Assembly: GCA_963674665.2 (NCBI GenBank) | Contig: CAXXPL010000011.1 | Coordinates: 1-64,000 of the forward strand | Source of the DNA: G963674665 sp963674665 | GTDB taxonomy: Bacteria > Desulfobacterota > Desulfovibrionia > Desulfovibrionales > Desulfovibrionaceae | Reading direction: 5' to 3' | Length of the DNA: 64,000 nucleotides | In this document: positions 26,451 to 34,499 of the stretch, one piece after another | Layout: each line of letters starts with the position of its first letter | Numbering within the stretch: the stretch's first letter is position 1 | The notes under the pieces: model-generated | What the model was told of the DNA's origin: nothing | The model's database searches: none | Seen by the model: the letters and a program-made list of their open reading frames with translations, nothing else | Made by a program: the position numbers and the translations under genes

Positions 26451-26873
26451 TTAGCGAATGAGTAAAACCGGGCAGCTGGTGCGCTGCATTACGGAGTGGG
26501 TGACACTGCCCATGAGCATGCCTTCCAGGTCGCTGAGCCCGCGGCTGCCCATGACAATGAGGTCCACACCCATGTCGTCTGCCACACCGGCGAGAACGTC
26601 GGCGGTGTTGCCGGTCTTGACGACTTCGGTGAAAGGAACATCGGATTCATTCATGATGATACGAAATTTTTCGAGAAGCGCATTTCCTTCCTCGAGAAGG
26701 GATTTTTTAAGATCCTCGCGATGAGTGCCACCGACAATTGTGGGTATGTGGCCTGGGCAGTTGAATAGAACGATTTCGGCTTTTTGCGTCCGCGCAATGC
26801 CTTTGGCATATTGCGCGGCGGACTCTGAGTGTTTGGATCCATCCACAGCAACAAGTATTTTTGTAAATAGCAT
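26451..26873 (-). CDS. Universal stress protein (UspA family)
   Basis: A 140-residue single-domain USP. Seen: ILVAVDGSKHSESAAQYA at the start, and the ATP-binding signature GSRGLSDLEGMLMGSVTHSV near the end with the G-2x-G-9x-GS pattern. It binds nucleotides and is often co-regulated with redox or ion stress. It sits 41 nt after apbE and 90 nt before the antiporter, on the same strand. Confidence 0.92.
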   Translation of the reverse strand: MLFTKILVAVDGSKHSESAAQYAKGIARTQKAEIVLFNCPGHIPTIVGGTHREDLKKSLLEEGNALLEKFRIIMNESDVPFTEVVKTGNTADVLAGVADDMGVDLIVMGSRGLSDLEGMLMGSVTHSVMQRTSCPVLLIR

Positions 26874-26914
26874 CTGCTTTCACTCCTTGAGGGCATTTAG
26901 TTGTGAAACCTAAG

Positions 26915-27955
26915 TCAGGCGATCTTGTTCCATGATCTGGATGCGAAGCGGGCGCCTTGGGGATCGACTATCAGGCACTCGCGCCCCGGTAGGGAGTTGA
27001 TGAATTCGATACCAGCCTTGGGGCCCATCACGAACACGGCGGTTGAGAGCGCATCCGCTTCCATGACACTGTCGGCGCGGACGGTCACGCTGACAACATT
27101 GTGGGGGGAATGCCCGGTGGCAGGCGAAACCAGGTGATGGAACATCTTCTCCTTGTCAAAGAAGACTTCGTAGTTTCCGGAGGTGGCAACGGCGCCATTG
27201 CCCATGTGCATGACGGCGGGGTAGTTGCCGTGCTTCCTGGGATCCTCCACCGCGACGGTCCAGGCCTGCCCCTTGGGGTTGAGGCCGCTGGTGCGGATGT
27301 CGCCGCCCGCGTTGATCAGATGGTTGTGTACGCCGTTGTCACTGAGAATCTTGGAAGCGGCGTCCACAATGCGCCCCTTGGCTATGCCGTCGAGGCTGAT
27401 GGCCATGCCGGGGCGGAGCAGATGGATGGATTTGTCGGAAGCCTGGACATACTGGGAGCCTACGGTCTCAAGAGCGTGCTGGATTTCGGCCTCGGAGAGC
27501 TCCAGGGGAGCGCCGCCGTGAGCCTTGGATTTGAAGAGGTCCACCACCGGAGCCACGGTGGAGTCGAAGCTCCCCTGGCTCAGGGAGTTGAAGCGCAGAG
27601 CCCTGTCCATGACCTCGGTGAGTTCGCGGGGGGCGAAATCGATGCCGCCGTGATCGTTCAGGGAGCGGATGGCTGTGTCGCCCTTGTGACGGTCGAAGAT
27701 GGCGCTCAGGCGGTCGATTTCCTCAAAGGCCTTGCCAACGGCCTCTTCGCCCAGGTCACGGGAGGGGTGCACGGCGGTGATGTGAATCAGGGTGCCGCAC
27801 TTGACGCGGGTGGTTGATACCACGTGTCCGTGTCCGGAGAATTTGGCGGCCTGAGCAGCCAGGGGGGCGATTCCCACACTGCAAAGCCCCAGTCCCAACA
27901 TGGCGCTTTGGCGTAAAAATTCGCGACGAGTTGCGAGAGATGCGTTTTTGCTCAT
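26915..27955 (-). CDS. apbE: FAD:protein FMN transferase
   Basis: ApbE transfers FMN from FAD to a Thr of RnfG/RnfD on the periplasmic side. 346 residues from ATG 27955. Seen: a Tat signal TRREFLRQSAMLGLGL, then the conserved segments FDRHKGDTAIRSLN, DGIAKGRIVDAAS and INAGGDIRTSGLNPKG, and HHLVSPATGHSPHNVVSVTV. The ORF is open upstream but only the MSKNASLATRREF start fits a signal peptide. It follows rnfB, as in many rnf operons. Confidence 0.93.
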   Translation of the reverse strand: MSKNASLATRREFLRQSAMLGLGLCSVGIAPLAAQAAKFSGHGHVVSTTRVKCGTLIHITAVHPSRDLGEEAVGKAFEEIDRLSAIFDRHKGDTAIRSLNDHGGIDFAPRELTEVMDRALRFNSLSQGSFDSTVAPVVDLFKSKAHGGAPLELSEAEIQHALETVGSQYVQASDKSIHLLRPGMAISLDGIAKGRIVDAASKILSDNGVHNHLINAGGDIRTSGLNPKGQAWTVAVEDPRKHGNYPAVMHMGNGAVATSGNYEVFFDKEKMFHHLVSPATGHSPHNVVSVTVRADSVMEADALSTAVFVMGPKAGIEFINSLPGRECLIVDPQGARFASRSWNKIA

Positions 27956-27995
27956 GGATTGCTCCGTTTCATTACGCTTGGAAGTGCCGCGGCGA

Positions 27996-28835
27996 TCAGG
28001 CCGCCACCAGTTTTTCGGCGGTGTTGTCGCCGAGGCAACGCAGGATCTTACGGGGGCATTCAGCCACGCAGATTTCCTTGCACTCATCGCCATAAGCCAG
28101 GCAGGCGATGTGATCGATGTGGATGCGGTTGTCCTGGATGGAGATGGCCTTTGCGGGGCACTTCTTGACGCATTTCATACAACTTATGCAGCCGGCCTTG
28201 CACACCGAGGATACATCCTTGGCCTTGTCCTGAGAGGAGCAGAAGACCATGACCCTGGAGCGCTGCGGAACGAGTTCGAGAATATTGTTGGGGCAGGTGC
28301 GTACGCATGTGCCGCAGGATGTGCAGGCCACCGGGTCGATGTAGACGATGTTGTTCACCAGGCTCATGGCGTTGAAAGGACAGGCGCGGACGCAGTCGCC
28401 AAGGCCTATGCAGGCGAAGCGGCAGGCATAGGGGCCTTCCTGCACCAGTTTGGCGGCGGCGCAAGAGGGAACACCCTTGTAGTTGAATTTTTCGATGACC
28501 TCGCCACCTATGCGGTCGCAGCGGCGGAACGCCACCAGCGGCTCGCTTTCACCCATGGCCTTGCCCGAGAGTTCCGCCACCTTGGTCGCAACCTCGGGAC
28601 CACCGGCGCAGCACTTGTTGGGGGGAACGCTGGGGTCGCTCACGACGGCGGCGGCGTATCCCTCGCAACCGGCATAACCGCAACCGCCGCAGTTGGCCCC
28701 GGGCAGTGCCTCGGTAATGGCTTCAACGCGGGGGTCTTCCTGAACATAAAGAACTTTGGATGCGACGGACAGTACCGTGGCCGCGACGAATCCCAGCGCG
28801 AACAGTACTACGACTGATATGAGTATCAAACCCAT
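27996..28835 (-). CDS. rnfB: Rnf complex subunit RnfB
   Basis: A 279-residue iron-sulfur subunit that takes electrons from cytoplasmic ferredoxin. Seen: one N-terminal membrane anchor, then CGGCGYAGCEGYA for the first [4Fe-4S] cluster, and several ferredoxin motifs: CIGLGDCVRACP, CTSCGTCVRTCP, CISCMKCVKKCP and a final CLAYGDECKEICVAECP. The last motif is an atypical cluster site. Adjacent to rnfA on the 5' side and apbE on the 3' side. Confidence 0.95.
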   Translation of the reverse strand: MGLILISVVVLFALGFVAATVLSVASKVLYVQEDPRVEAITEALPGANCGGCGYAGCEGYAAAVVSDPSVPPNKCCAGGPEVATKVAELSGKAMGESEPLVAFRRCDRIGGEVIEKFNYKGVPSCAAAKLVQEGPYACRFACIGLGDCVRACPFNAMSLVNNIVYIDPVACTSCGTCVRTCPNNILELVPQRSRVMVFCSSQDKAKDVSSVCKAGCISCMKCVKKCPAKAISIQDNRIHIDHIACLAYGDECKEICVAECPRKILRCLGDNTAEKLVAA

Positions 28836-28878
28836 CTGGCTCTCCTTGGTGCTATAAGGATTCCGCAGTTATTCCCAA

Positions 28879-29454
28879 TTATTGGATCATGCCTTTGAAG
28901 GCCATGAAAGTCAGCGACATGACGCCGGCCATTATCAGGCCTATGGAAGTCCCCTGCAGTGACTTGGGAACATAGGATATTTCCAGTCGCTCACGGATGC
29001 CCGCCATGATGATCAGGGCGAGCATGAAGCCCATGCTTGCAGCCACGGAGTAGAAGACCGAGGTGCCAAAGTCGAACTCCTTGCGCTGCACCAGGATGGC
29101 GATACCGAGCACCGCGCAGTTCGTGGTGATCAGGGGAAGGAAGATGCCCAGGGACTTGTACAGGGGAGGCACCATCTTCTTGAGGAACATTTCCACGAAT
29201 TGCACCAGGGATGCGATGACAAGAATGAAGACGATGGTTTGCAGATAGCCCAATTCATATGGAACCAGCACGAACTTCTGGATGATCCAGGTGAATATGG
29301 TGGCCATGACCGCGACGAAGATGACCGCCGCGCCCATGCCGATGGCCACTCCCTTTTCCTTGGAGCAACCAAGGTAGGGGCAGTTGCCGAGATATTGCGC
29401 CAAAAGGATGTTATTGACGAATATCGCGGAGATGAGCATCAAAAAGTATTCCAT
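28879..29454 (-). CDS. rnfA: Rnf complex subunit RnfA
   Basis: A 191-residue integral membrane protein with six hydrophobic helices (MEYFLMLISAIFVNNILLAQ, then LGIFLPLITTNCAVLGIAIL). It is homologous to RnfE in inverted topology and, by recent structures of the family, binds a [2Fe-2S] centre between the two with conserved Cys near NCAVLG and LGNCPYLGC. Lies between rnfE and rnfB. Confidence 0.95.
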   Translation of the reverse strand: MEYFLMLISAIFVNNILLAQYLGNCPYLGCSKEKGVAIGMGAAVIFVAVMATIFTWIIQKFVLVPYELGYLQTIVFILVIASLVQFVEMFLKKMVPPLYKSLGIFLPLITTNCAVLGIAILVQRKEFDFGTSVFYSVAASMGFMLALIIMAGIRERLEISYVPKSLQGTSIGLIMAGVMSLTFMAFKGMIQ

Positions 29455-29490
29455 TTCCCAACCCTCTTCGGTTTGTTCTGGCTAGGGTAG

Positions 29491-30177
29491 CTACTTCTTT
29501 TCCAATTCGGCCATCATTTGACAGGCTCTGCAGCCGCCGCAACCGGCGTTGAAGCCCTCGGGCAGAGTCTGGCCCTTGCGTTTGGCCTGCCAAATGTTCA
29601 GGTAGTTCATGGCGCCGAGAATCAGGCCAAGGCAGACGAACGCGCCGGGGGCCTCGACCATGAAGGTGAAGGGCTGAAAATCGGACCACATGGCGTGGGT
29701 GCCGAAGATGGTGCCCTTGCCGAACAGTTCGCGCAAAGCTCCGAGAAAGGTCAGGGACATGGTAAAGCCTATGCCCATGCCAAGGCCGTCGGCCACGGCG
29801 AGATGAACCGGGTTCTTGGCCGCAAAGGCCTCGGCGCGCCCCAGGATGATGCAGTTGACCACGATGAGGGGAACGAAGATGCCCAGGCTCTGATACAAGG
29901 GGTAGGAAAAGGCCTGCATCAGCATTTCAACGGAAACCACCAGGGAGGCGGCGATCGCGATAAAGCAGGCGATGCGCACCTTCTTGGGGATGATCTTGCG
30001 GACCAGGGAGATGATCAGGTTGGACAGGGTGAGCACGAAAATGACCGCAGCGCCCATGCCCAGACCGTCACTTGCAGATTTCGTCACCGCCAGCACGGGG
30101 CAGAGCCCGAGAACCAAGCGGAAGGGGGGCAGTTCGGCCCAGAGCCCCTTGGAGAATTCTTTCCACATGGAGGCCAT
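29491..30177 (-). CDS. rnfE: Rnf complex subunit RnfE
   Basis: A 228-residue membrane protein, six helices. Seen: LVLGLCPVLAVTKSASDGLG and LGIFVPLIVVNCIILGRAEA, the RnfE counterparts of the RnfA motifs. The C-terminus carries an extra cysteine-containing tail (NAGCGGCRACQMMAELEKK) not usual in E. coli RsxE, which may bind metal (inference). RBS GGTAGC region upstream. Confidence 0.95.
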   Translation of the reverse strand: MASMWKEFSKGLWAELPPFRLVLGLCPVLAVTKSASDGLGMGAAVIFVLTLSNLIISLVRKIIPKKVRIACFIAIAASLVVSVEMLMQAFSYPLYQSLGIFVPLIVVNCIILGRAEAFAAKNPVHLAVADGLGMGIGFTMSLTFLGALRELFGKGTIFGTHAMWSDFQPFTFMVEAPGAFVCLGLILGAMNYLNIWQAKRKGQTLPEGFNAGCGGCRACQMMAELEKK

Positions 30178-30188
30178 AAGCTACCTTC

Positions 30189-30770
30189 CTAGGATTTTTG
30201 AAAGGTTTTTTCGAATTCGCTCTTCATCTCACCGTAGATCGCGGCCGCCTTCTTCACCGCCTCCACCGTGGCGGTGGAGGAGATGGTGGCGCCGGACACG
30301 GCGTCTATGGTGCCGCCGTTGGAGGTGAGAGCCACTGCCTTGGGATCGGCTCCAGTGAACTGGGCGGTGTACTTGGGTTCGGTGACGCGCATGCCCAGTC
30401 CGGGAGTCTCCTTCAGAGTGGTGATGCCTATGCCCTTGAGTTTGTCGTCGGCCAGGTTGAAGCCCACGATGACGCCGATGTCGCCGCCATAGCCGGGTGC
30501 GAAGGACTCGAAGGCCACGCCTTCGAGCTTGCCGCCCTTCATGGCAGGGAACACCGTGATCTCGGAGTCCTTGTAGGTGAACTTCTTGCGCTCCGCTATG
30601 GGGTTGTTGTCGGCGTCCGCGAACACTCTCTCGAGGGCCGGGGCCTGGACATTGATCAGAACCTGCTCCTCGATGAGAGGCGCCGTGGCGATCTTCAAAT
30701 AGGACAGGGCGAAGCCCGAAATGCCGCAGATGCAGGAAAGCACCACGATCATACTGATGATTTCGCGCAT
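30189..30770 (-). CDS. rnfG: Rnf complex subunit RnfG
   Basis: A 193-residue flavoprotein with one N-terminal membrane helix and a periplasmic FMN-binding domain. Flavinylation motif SGATISST at residues 159-166 with the modified Thr162. Seen also: GYGGDIGVIVGFNLADDKLK and TPGLGMRVTEP. Start ATG 30770 is four bases after the rnfD stop; the longer frame would begin with TTG inside rnfD. ApbE in the same operon would attach the FMN. Confidence 0.95.
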   Translation of the reverse strand: MREIISMIVVLSCICGISGFALSYLKIATAPLIEEQVLINVQAPALERVFADADNNPIAERKKFTYKDSEITVFPAMKGGKLEGVAFESFAPGYGGDIGVIVGFNLADDKLKGIGITTLKETPGLGMRVTEPKYTAQFTGADPKAVALTSNGGTIDAVSGATISSTATVEAVKKAAAIYGEMKSEFEKTFQKS

Positions 30771-30774
30771 TGTC

Positions 30775-31728
30775 TTACCTCGCTCCAAAAGGTTTGGGCC
30801 GGATCATGTCGATAAGCGGTGTGAAAAGCTGCGTCATCATCACCGCGAAGATCACGCCGTCCGGATAGATGGAGTAGACGCGGAAGATGACGACCAGTGT
30901 CCCGGCGAGCAGGCCGTACACGACCTGGGCGATGCAGCCCACCGGAGACGCTGACAGGTCCGTGGCCAGAAAGAAGGCGCCTAAGATGGTTCCGCCGGCG
31001 AGCAGGTGGAACAGAGGAGAGGGGTAGACGCTGCTGTCAATGCCGTAGAATATGGAGCCGACGATGAGGACCGCAGCCAGAAAGGACAGGGGAATCTGGG
31101 GCCTGATGGTGCGGCGGACCAGGAGGTAGATCCCGCCAACGAGCAGGCCGGCGACCTGGGCCATGCCCAGCCCTGAGAGCTGGCTGCCCATGAACATGTC
31201 GCCAAGGTTCGCTGTTACATCGGGCAAACCGAGGTACTTCAGCTGAGTAAGGGGATTGCTCAGCGTGGTGCTCAGCATGGAGACGTCAACGTTCATGAAA
31301 TCGGGCCAGGAGATCCTGAGCGCTGCCCATCCAACCAGGGGGGCGGCGATGGGATTGGCTCCCAGGCCGCCAAAGGCCATCTTGCCGAGCAGGATGCAGA
31401 GGGCGCTGCCGAAGAGCACCATCCACCAGGGGGCCGAGGCCGGAAGCAGGAATGAGAACAGCAGTGCCACCAGCACGGCGTTGAAATTGTCCACGTCGAT
31501 GTCGCGTTGCATGACCTTCAGGCAGGCCGCCTCCACCACCACCGCGGTGGCGCAGGCCAGGGCCATGACGCGCAGCGCATCGAACCCGTAGTGGTAGACG
31601 GCCATGAGCACCGCGGGCAACAGCGCGATGATGAAGTCCATCATGGTGCCCCGCACGGTACGGCCGCAATGCCAATACGGGGGGGATGCAACGATCAGCA
31701 CAGGGTTTTTAACCGCCTCGTTCGTCAT
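30775..31728 (-). CDS. rnfD: Rnf complex subunit RnfD
   Basis: A 317-residue membrane protein with about nine helices; it is homologous to NqrB and carries FMN and riboflavin. Seen: N-terminal SPPYWHCGRTVRGTMMDFII, GGLGANPIAAPLVGWA and C-terminal GVIFAVMMTQLFTPLIDMI. The expected flavinylation site (SGAT in E. coli RsxD) lies here in LSTTLSNPLTQLK near residues 152-164, an atypical sequence. Confidence 0.93.
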   Translation of the reverse strand: MTNEAVKNPVLIVASPPYWHCGRTVRGTMMDFIIALLPAVLMAVYHYGFDALRVMALACATAVVVEAACLKVMQRDIDVDNFNAVLVALLFSFLLPASAPWWMVLFGSALCILLGKMAFGGLGANPIAAPLVGWAALRISWPDFMNVDVSMLSTTLSNPLTQLKYLGLPDVTANLGDMFMGSQLSGLGMAQVAGLLVGGIYLLVRRTIRPQIPLSFLAAVLIVGSIFYGIDSSVYPSPLFHLLAGGTILGAFFLATDLSASPVGCIAQVVYGLLAGTLVVIFRVYSIYPDGVIFAVMMTQLFTPLIDMIRPKPFGAR

Positions 31729-31761
31729 CGTGTTTTCCTTTCCCTAACTTGGTTCGCGTGG

Positions 31762-32925
31762 CTATGCGTTCAGGGCGCAGCTGGCAGTCTGGGCGTCCTG
31801 TTCCGCCAGTACCTGCTTGGCCAGTCGGATGTATTGCAACATGGGCCTGCGCCCCGTGCACCAGAAGCCGCACAATCCGCATTCAAAGCAGGAGTCGATA
31901 TTGTACTTCCGCGTCTGGGAGTAGAGCTTGAACTCCGCGTAGCGGGTGATCATGTTGGGTTGGATGCGCGCCGGGCATTTGGACACGCACATGCCGCAGT
32001 TCGTGCAGGCGGCTTCGGTGATGGGCGGAAAATCCTCATTGTGGATGACGGTGAGGGCATAGGCTTCCTTGGGCAGGCCGGCCGAGACGTTGTCCAGGGC
32101 AACGCCGCGCATGGGGCCACCCAGGATGAGGCTGTCGCCTTCTCCGATGGTGCAGCCGGCGGTGGCGAGAACGTCGGTGATGGGTGCGCCCACAGGGGCG
32201 ATGACGATCTTGCCGTCGACGCAACACAGGGTCTCGGTCACCGGGAGGCCGGTCTCCAGGGCCTTGCCCATGAGGTAGAGTTCATGCGCGCCCATGACAC
32301 AGACGCCGGAGGGGTTTTCCTTGCCGGTTGCGGCTTTGACCGCCAGAGCATCCACGCTGGTGGGGTAGACGGCGTTCACGCCCTTGCAAATGCAGCCTTC
32401 GATGGACACGGATTCGGACTGGGAGTGCACGAGATTGCAGGTGCCCGCGCCGGTAAGGGTCTTGGCGGCCTTGACCGCCTTGGCCAACGCCTTGGCCTCG
32501 TTGGCCAGAATGTATGAGGCTATGGACGTTCCGGGTTCGGGGTTCAGGCCATTGATCACCAGAGTGTCGGCCTTGCACAGCGAAAGGGTGGATACGCCGA
32601 GCGCCTTGAGTGCGGCCTTGAGCTCATCGGCGGGGAGGGAGTCCGTGGCGATGGGGGCCACCGCTTCGACCTCTTCCACATCCCCGGGGGAGATGATCAC
32701 CGCCTTGGCGCTGATATCCGTGACCACGCCAGCCACTGGCGCGTGTGCGTCGCCGGTGTTCTTGCCCGGGTGGTCGGCCACCAGTGTTCCGGGCAGCACC
32801 TGGGCTTTCTTCTTCACGGTCTTGGTGGAGTGTCCGTTAAGGGGAACGGCCATCTGTTCGGGCATCTGGCAACGAATCGCCTCGCCCTTTGTCTGACTGT
32901 CGAGGGAAAAACTGATTTTTGTCAT
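31762..32925 (-). CDS. rnfC: Rnf complex subunit RnfC
   Basis: A 387-residue peripheral subunit that passes electrons to NAD in classic Rnf. Seen: GDSLILGGPMRGVALDN in the nucleotide/FMN-binding core, and two C-terminal [4Fe-4S] motifs CTNCGMCVSKCPARIQP and CFECGLCGFWCTGRR. It is shorter than the E. coli protein and lacks the long C-terminal repeats. Immediately downstream of the decaheme cytochrome, which suggests both touch the same electron pathway. Confidence 0.92.
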   Translation of the reverse strand: MTKISFSLDSQTKGEAIRCQMPEQMAVPLNGHSTKTVKKKAQVLPGTLVADHPGKNTGDAHAPVAGVVTDISAKAVIISPGDVEEVEAVAPIATDSLPADELKAALKALGVSTLSLCKADTLVINGLNPEPGTSIASYILANEAKALAKAVKAAKTLTGAGTCNLVHSQSESVSIEGCICKGVNAVYPTSVDALAVKAATGKENPSGVCVMGAHELYLMGKALETGLPVTETLCCVDGKIVIAPVGAPITDVLATAGCTIGEGDSLILGGPMRGVALDNVSAGLPKEAYALTVIHNEDFPPITEAACTNCGMCVSKCPARIQPNMITRYAEFKLYSQTRKYNIDSCFECGLCGFWCTGRRPMLQYIRLAKQVLAEQDAQTASCALNA

Positions 32926-32955
32926 GGCATATATCCCTGGGCGTTTATCCGCGGA

Positions 32956-33717
32956 TTAACGAGGAAGATGGCATTTGCCGCATTCATCCTGCTTGTAGGG
33001 GCCGCGCATTTTTTCCTCGTGGCACCTCATGCAGCCGTCGTGGAAGGCGTGCAGTTTGGTGGGGATGAGCTGCTCGATGGCCTCTTTGTGGCAAGTTCCG
33101 CAGGCGCCGGTTTCGGGAAGATTGTCGCCGCTGGCTTCGAGGATCTTGTGGCAGAAACCGCAGCCCGCCATCTTCTTGTCGAACTCGTCCTGGTGGCAGG
33201 AAGCGCAACGGGTGTGGATGGCGTCTTCCTTGCTTGGCATGGCCGCGTCGCCCTCGTCCTGATGGCATTCGCCACAGTTTGTGGGCACGGGCTCGATGTC
33301 GTCGGAGTGGTGACAATCGAGGCAATCCGCGTTGTAGTCCTCGGCATGCTTGTCATGATCATAGATCATGCCGGTGAACTCGGCGTGGTGGCACCGCGCG
33401 CAATTCTGCTCGTCGTTGAAGAACGAGGTGTGCGTCTCGATCCAGTTTTGGGTGAATTCAGGCGGATGGCAAAGACCGCAACGTAGCGGATTCTTGCCCG
33501 GCTCACCGCCGGTGGGATTTTCGTGGTGGCAAACGGCGCAGTCGATCCCGTATTTCTGATCATGCGCCAAATGCGAGAAAATTACCTTGCCGCCAGTGCT
33601 GTCAAACAAAATGCGGCGTGGCATCTCCTCTGTCCCGGCTGGTAGGAGATAACCAACCACGGCCACGATGGCCATGAGCACAACAAACACCGATATGGGG
33701 AGATAGCGCTTTTGCAA
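32956..33717 (-). CDS. Rnf-associated decaheme cytochrome c
   Basis: A 253-residue periplasmic cytochrome with an uncleaved-looking N-terminal anchor (residues 7-26). Exactly ten CxxCH motifs can be counted: CAVCH, CGLCH, CARCH, CLDCH, CGECH, CASCH, CGFCH, CGTCH, CMRCH and CGKCH. In Desulfovibrio the first gene of the rnf operon is a multiheme cytochrome of this type, thought to couple Rnf to the periplasmic cytochrome c3 pool. The initiation codon appears to be TTG (TTGCAAAAGCGC) with GGAAAGGG upstream. It is the first gene of the operon. Confidence 0.93.
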   Translation of the reverse strand: MQKRYLPISVFVVLMAIVAVVGYLLPAGTEEMPRRILFDSTGGKVIFSHLAHDQKYGIDCAVCHHENPTGGEPGKNPLRCGLCHPPEFTQNWIETHTSFFNDEQNCARCHHAEFTGMIYDHDKHAEDYNADCLDCHHSDDIEPVPTNCGECHQDEGDAAMPSKEDAIHTRCASCHQDEFDKKMAGCGFCHKILEASGDNLPETGACGTCHKEAIEQLIPTKLHAFHDGCMRCHEEKMRGPYKQDECGKCHLPR

Positions 33718-33925
33718 GGTGCGAACCCTTTCCGTTAAACATTGATCGGGGTAAAGACGGCCGCCTCAACGTAATCGGTCTCTGAACCGGATTCCACACA
33801 CAAAGAGGATGGCTAGCACAGAATGACGGGAATTGAAAGGCGACAGTAGGTCCTGTGCGGGGCCTCAACCTCTTGTAAAAATATAGAATCGAGTGACAAA
33901 CCCTGCCCAGAAAAGACCGGGAGGG

Positions 33926-33938
33926 ACCTGTCACAGGT
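33926..33938. promoter_or_regulatory. 13-bp palindrome ACCTGTCACAGGT
   Basis: A palindrome, perfect except for its central base, about 210 bases upstream of the rnf operon start. Its core TGTCACA recurs twice at 34125-34155 and resembles half-sites of CRP/FNR-family regulators. Candidate operator (inference). Confidence 0.4.
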
Positions 33939-34092
33939 TCAGCAGCGGGAAAAAGTGCACAAATCAGTGAAAACAGCAAATCCCATAACCCGCAGGCGAA
34001 GCTGACGGGAATGGTCTGATAGCCCCTGACATGGCCAAGGGCAAAGGGTTTACTGCTTTGTGCCATGATGAACGCAACCCCACAAAAACAAG

Positions 34093-34112
34093 CCGGCTTT
34101 CGGGCAAGCCGG
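34093..34112. other. Hairpin in the divergent region
   Basis: CCGGCTT and AAGCCGG form a seven-pair stem around TCGGGC. There is no upstream gene for it to terminate, so it may belong to a leader or divide the two promoters. Confidence 0.4.
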
Positions 34113-34124
34113 AATGGTGCCGTC

Positions 34125-34155
34125 GTGTGACACGTCTGACTTGGGAATGTCACAC
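34125..34155. promoter_or_regulatory. Inverted repeat GTGTGACA-N15-TGTCACAC
   Basis: Perfect 8-base arms at 34125-34132 and 34148-34155. The spacing is longer than a standard CRP site (N6), so two dimers or a different regulator are possible. Confidence 0.45.
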
Positions 34156-34499
34156 TTCGTAGTGCCCACCTTGCATACAGGGCCAGTGATGTCAAGCATT
34201 GTCATTGATTTCACATGCAAATGCCCCCAGCTGGAAGCGAGTTAACGCGGAGCATTCACAGATCTTTTTGCAGAATGGAGTAATAATGGCGGGCTTATCC
34301 CACGCTATTGGTATGATATTTGAAAACACGGTTTTATAATTAGTATACTATAATGGAGTGAAATAGAAAGAAACACTCCACACCTTGGTCAAGCTTGACG
34401 AAATGGATAAAAGCATAGCATAGGAATAGTGCCATAATTACGGTACTGATCACAAGAATTCTTGACCCAAGCCAACGACGCGGAGTTCCCGGAAAAAGT

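Larger units (their letters stand above)
33718..34499. other. Long divergent intergenic region (782 bases), no gene
   Basis: It lies between the divergent rnf operon and the GGDEF/EAL gene. Only random or antisense frames are present. The left half is GC-rich with a hairpin and TGTCACA repeats; the right half (34200-34450) is AT-rich with stretches such as TATAATTAGTATACTATAAT that could hold the promoter for the GGDEF/EAL gene. I cannot assign a specific -35/-10 pair. Confidence 0.6.

Noticed and set aside
33602..34195. A 197-residue minus-strand frame upstream of the cytochrome
   Set aside because: It overlaps the start of the cytochrome gene, lacks a ribosome-binding site and has no domain.
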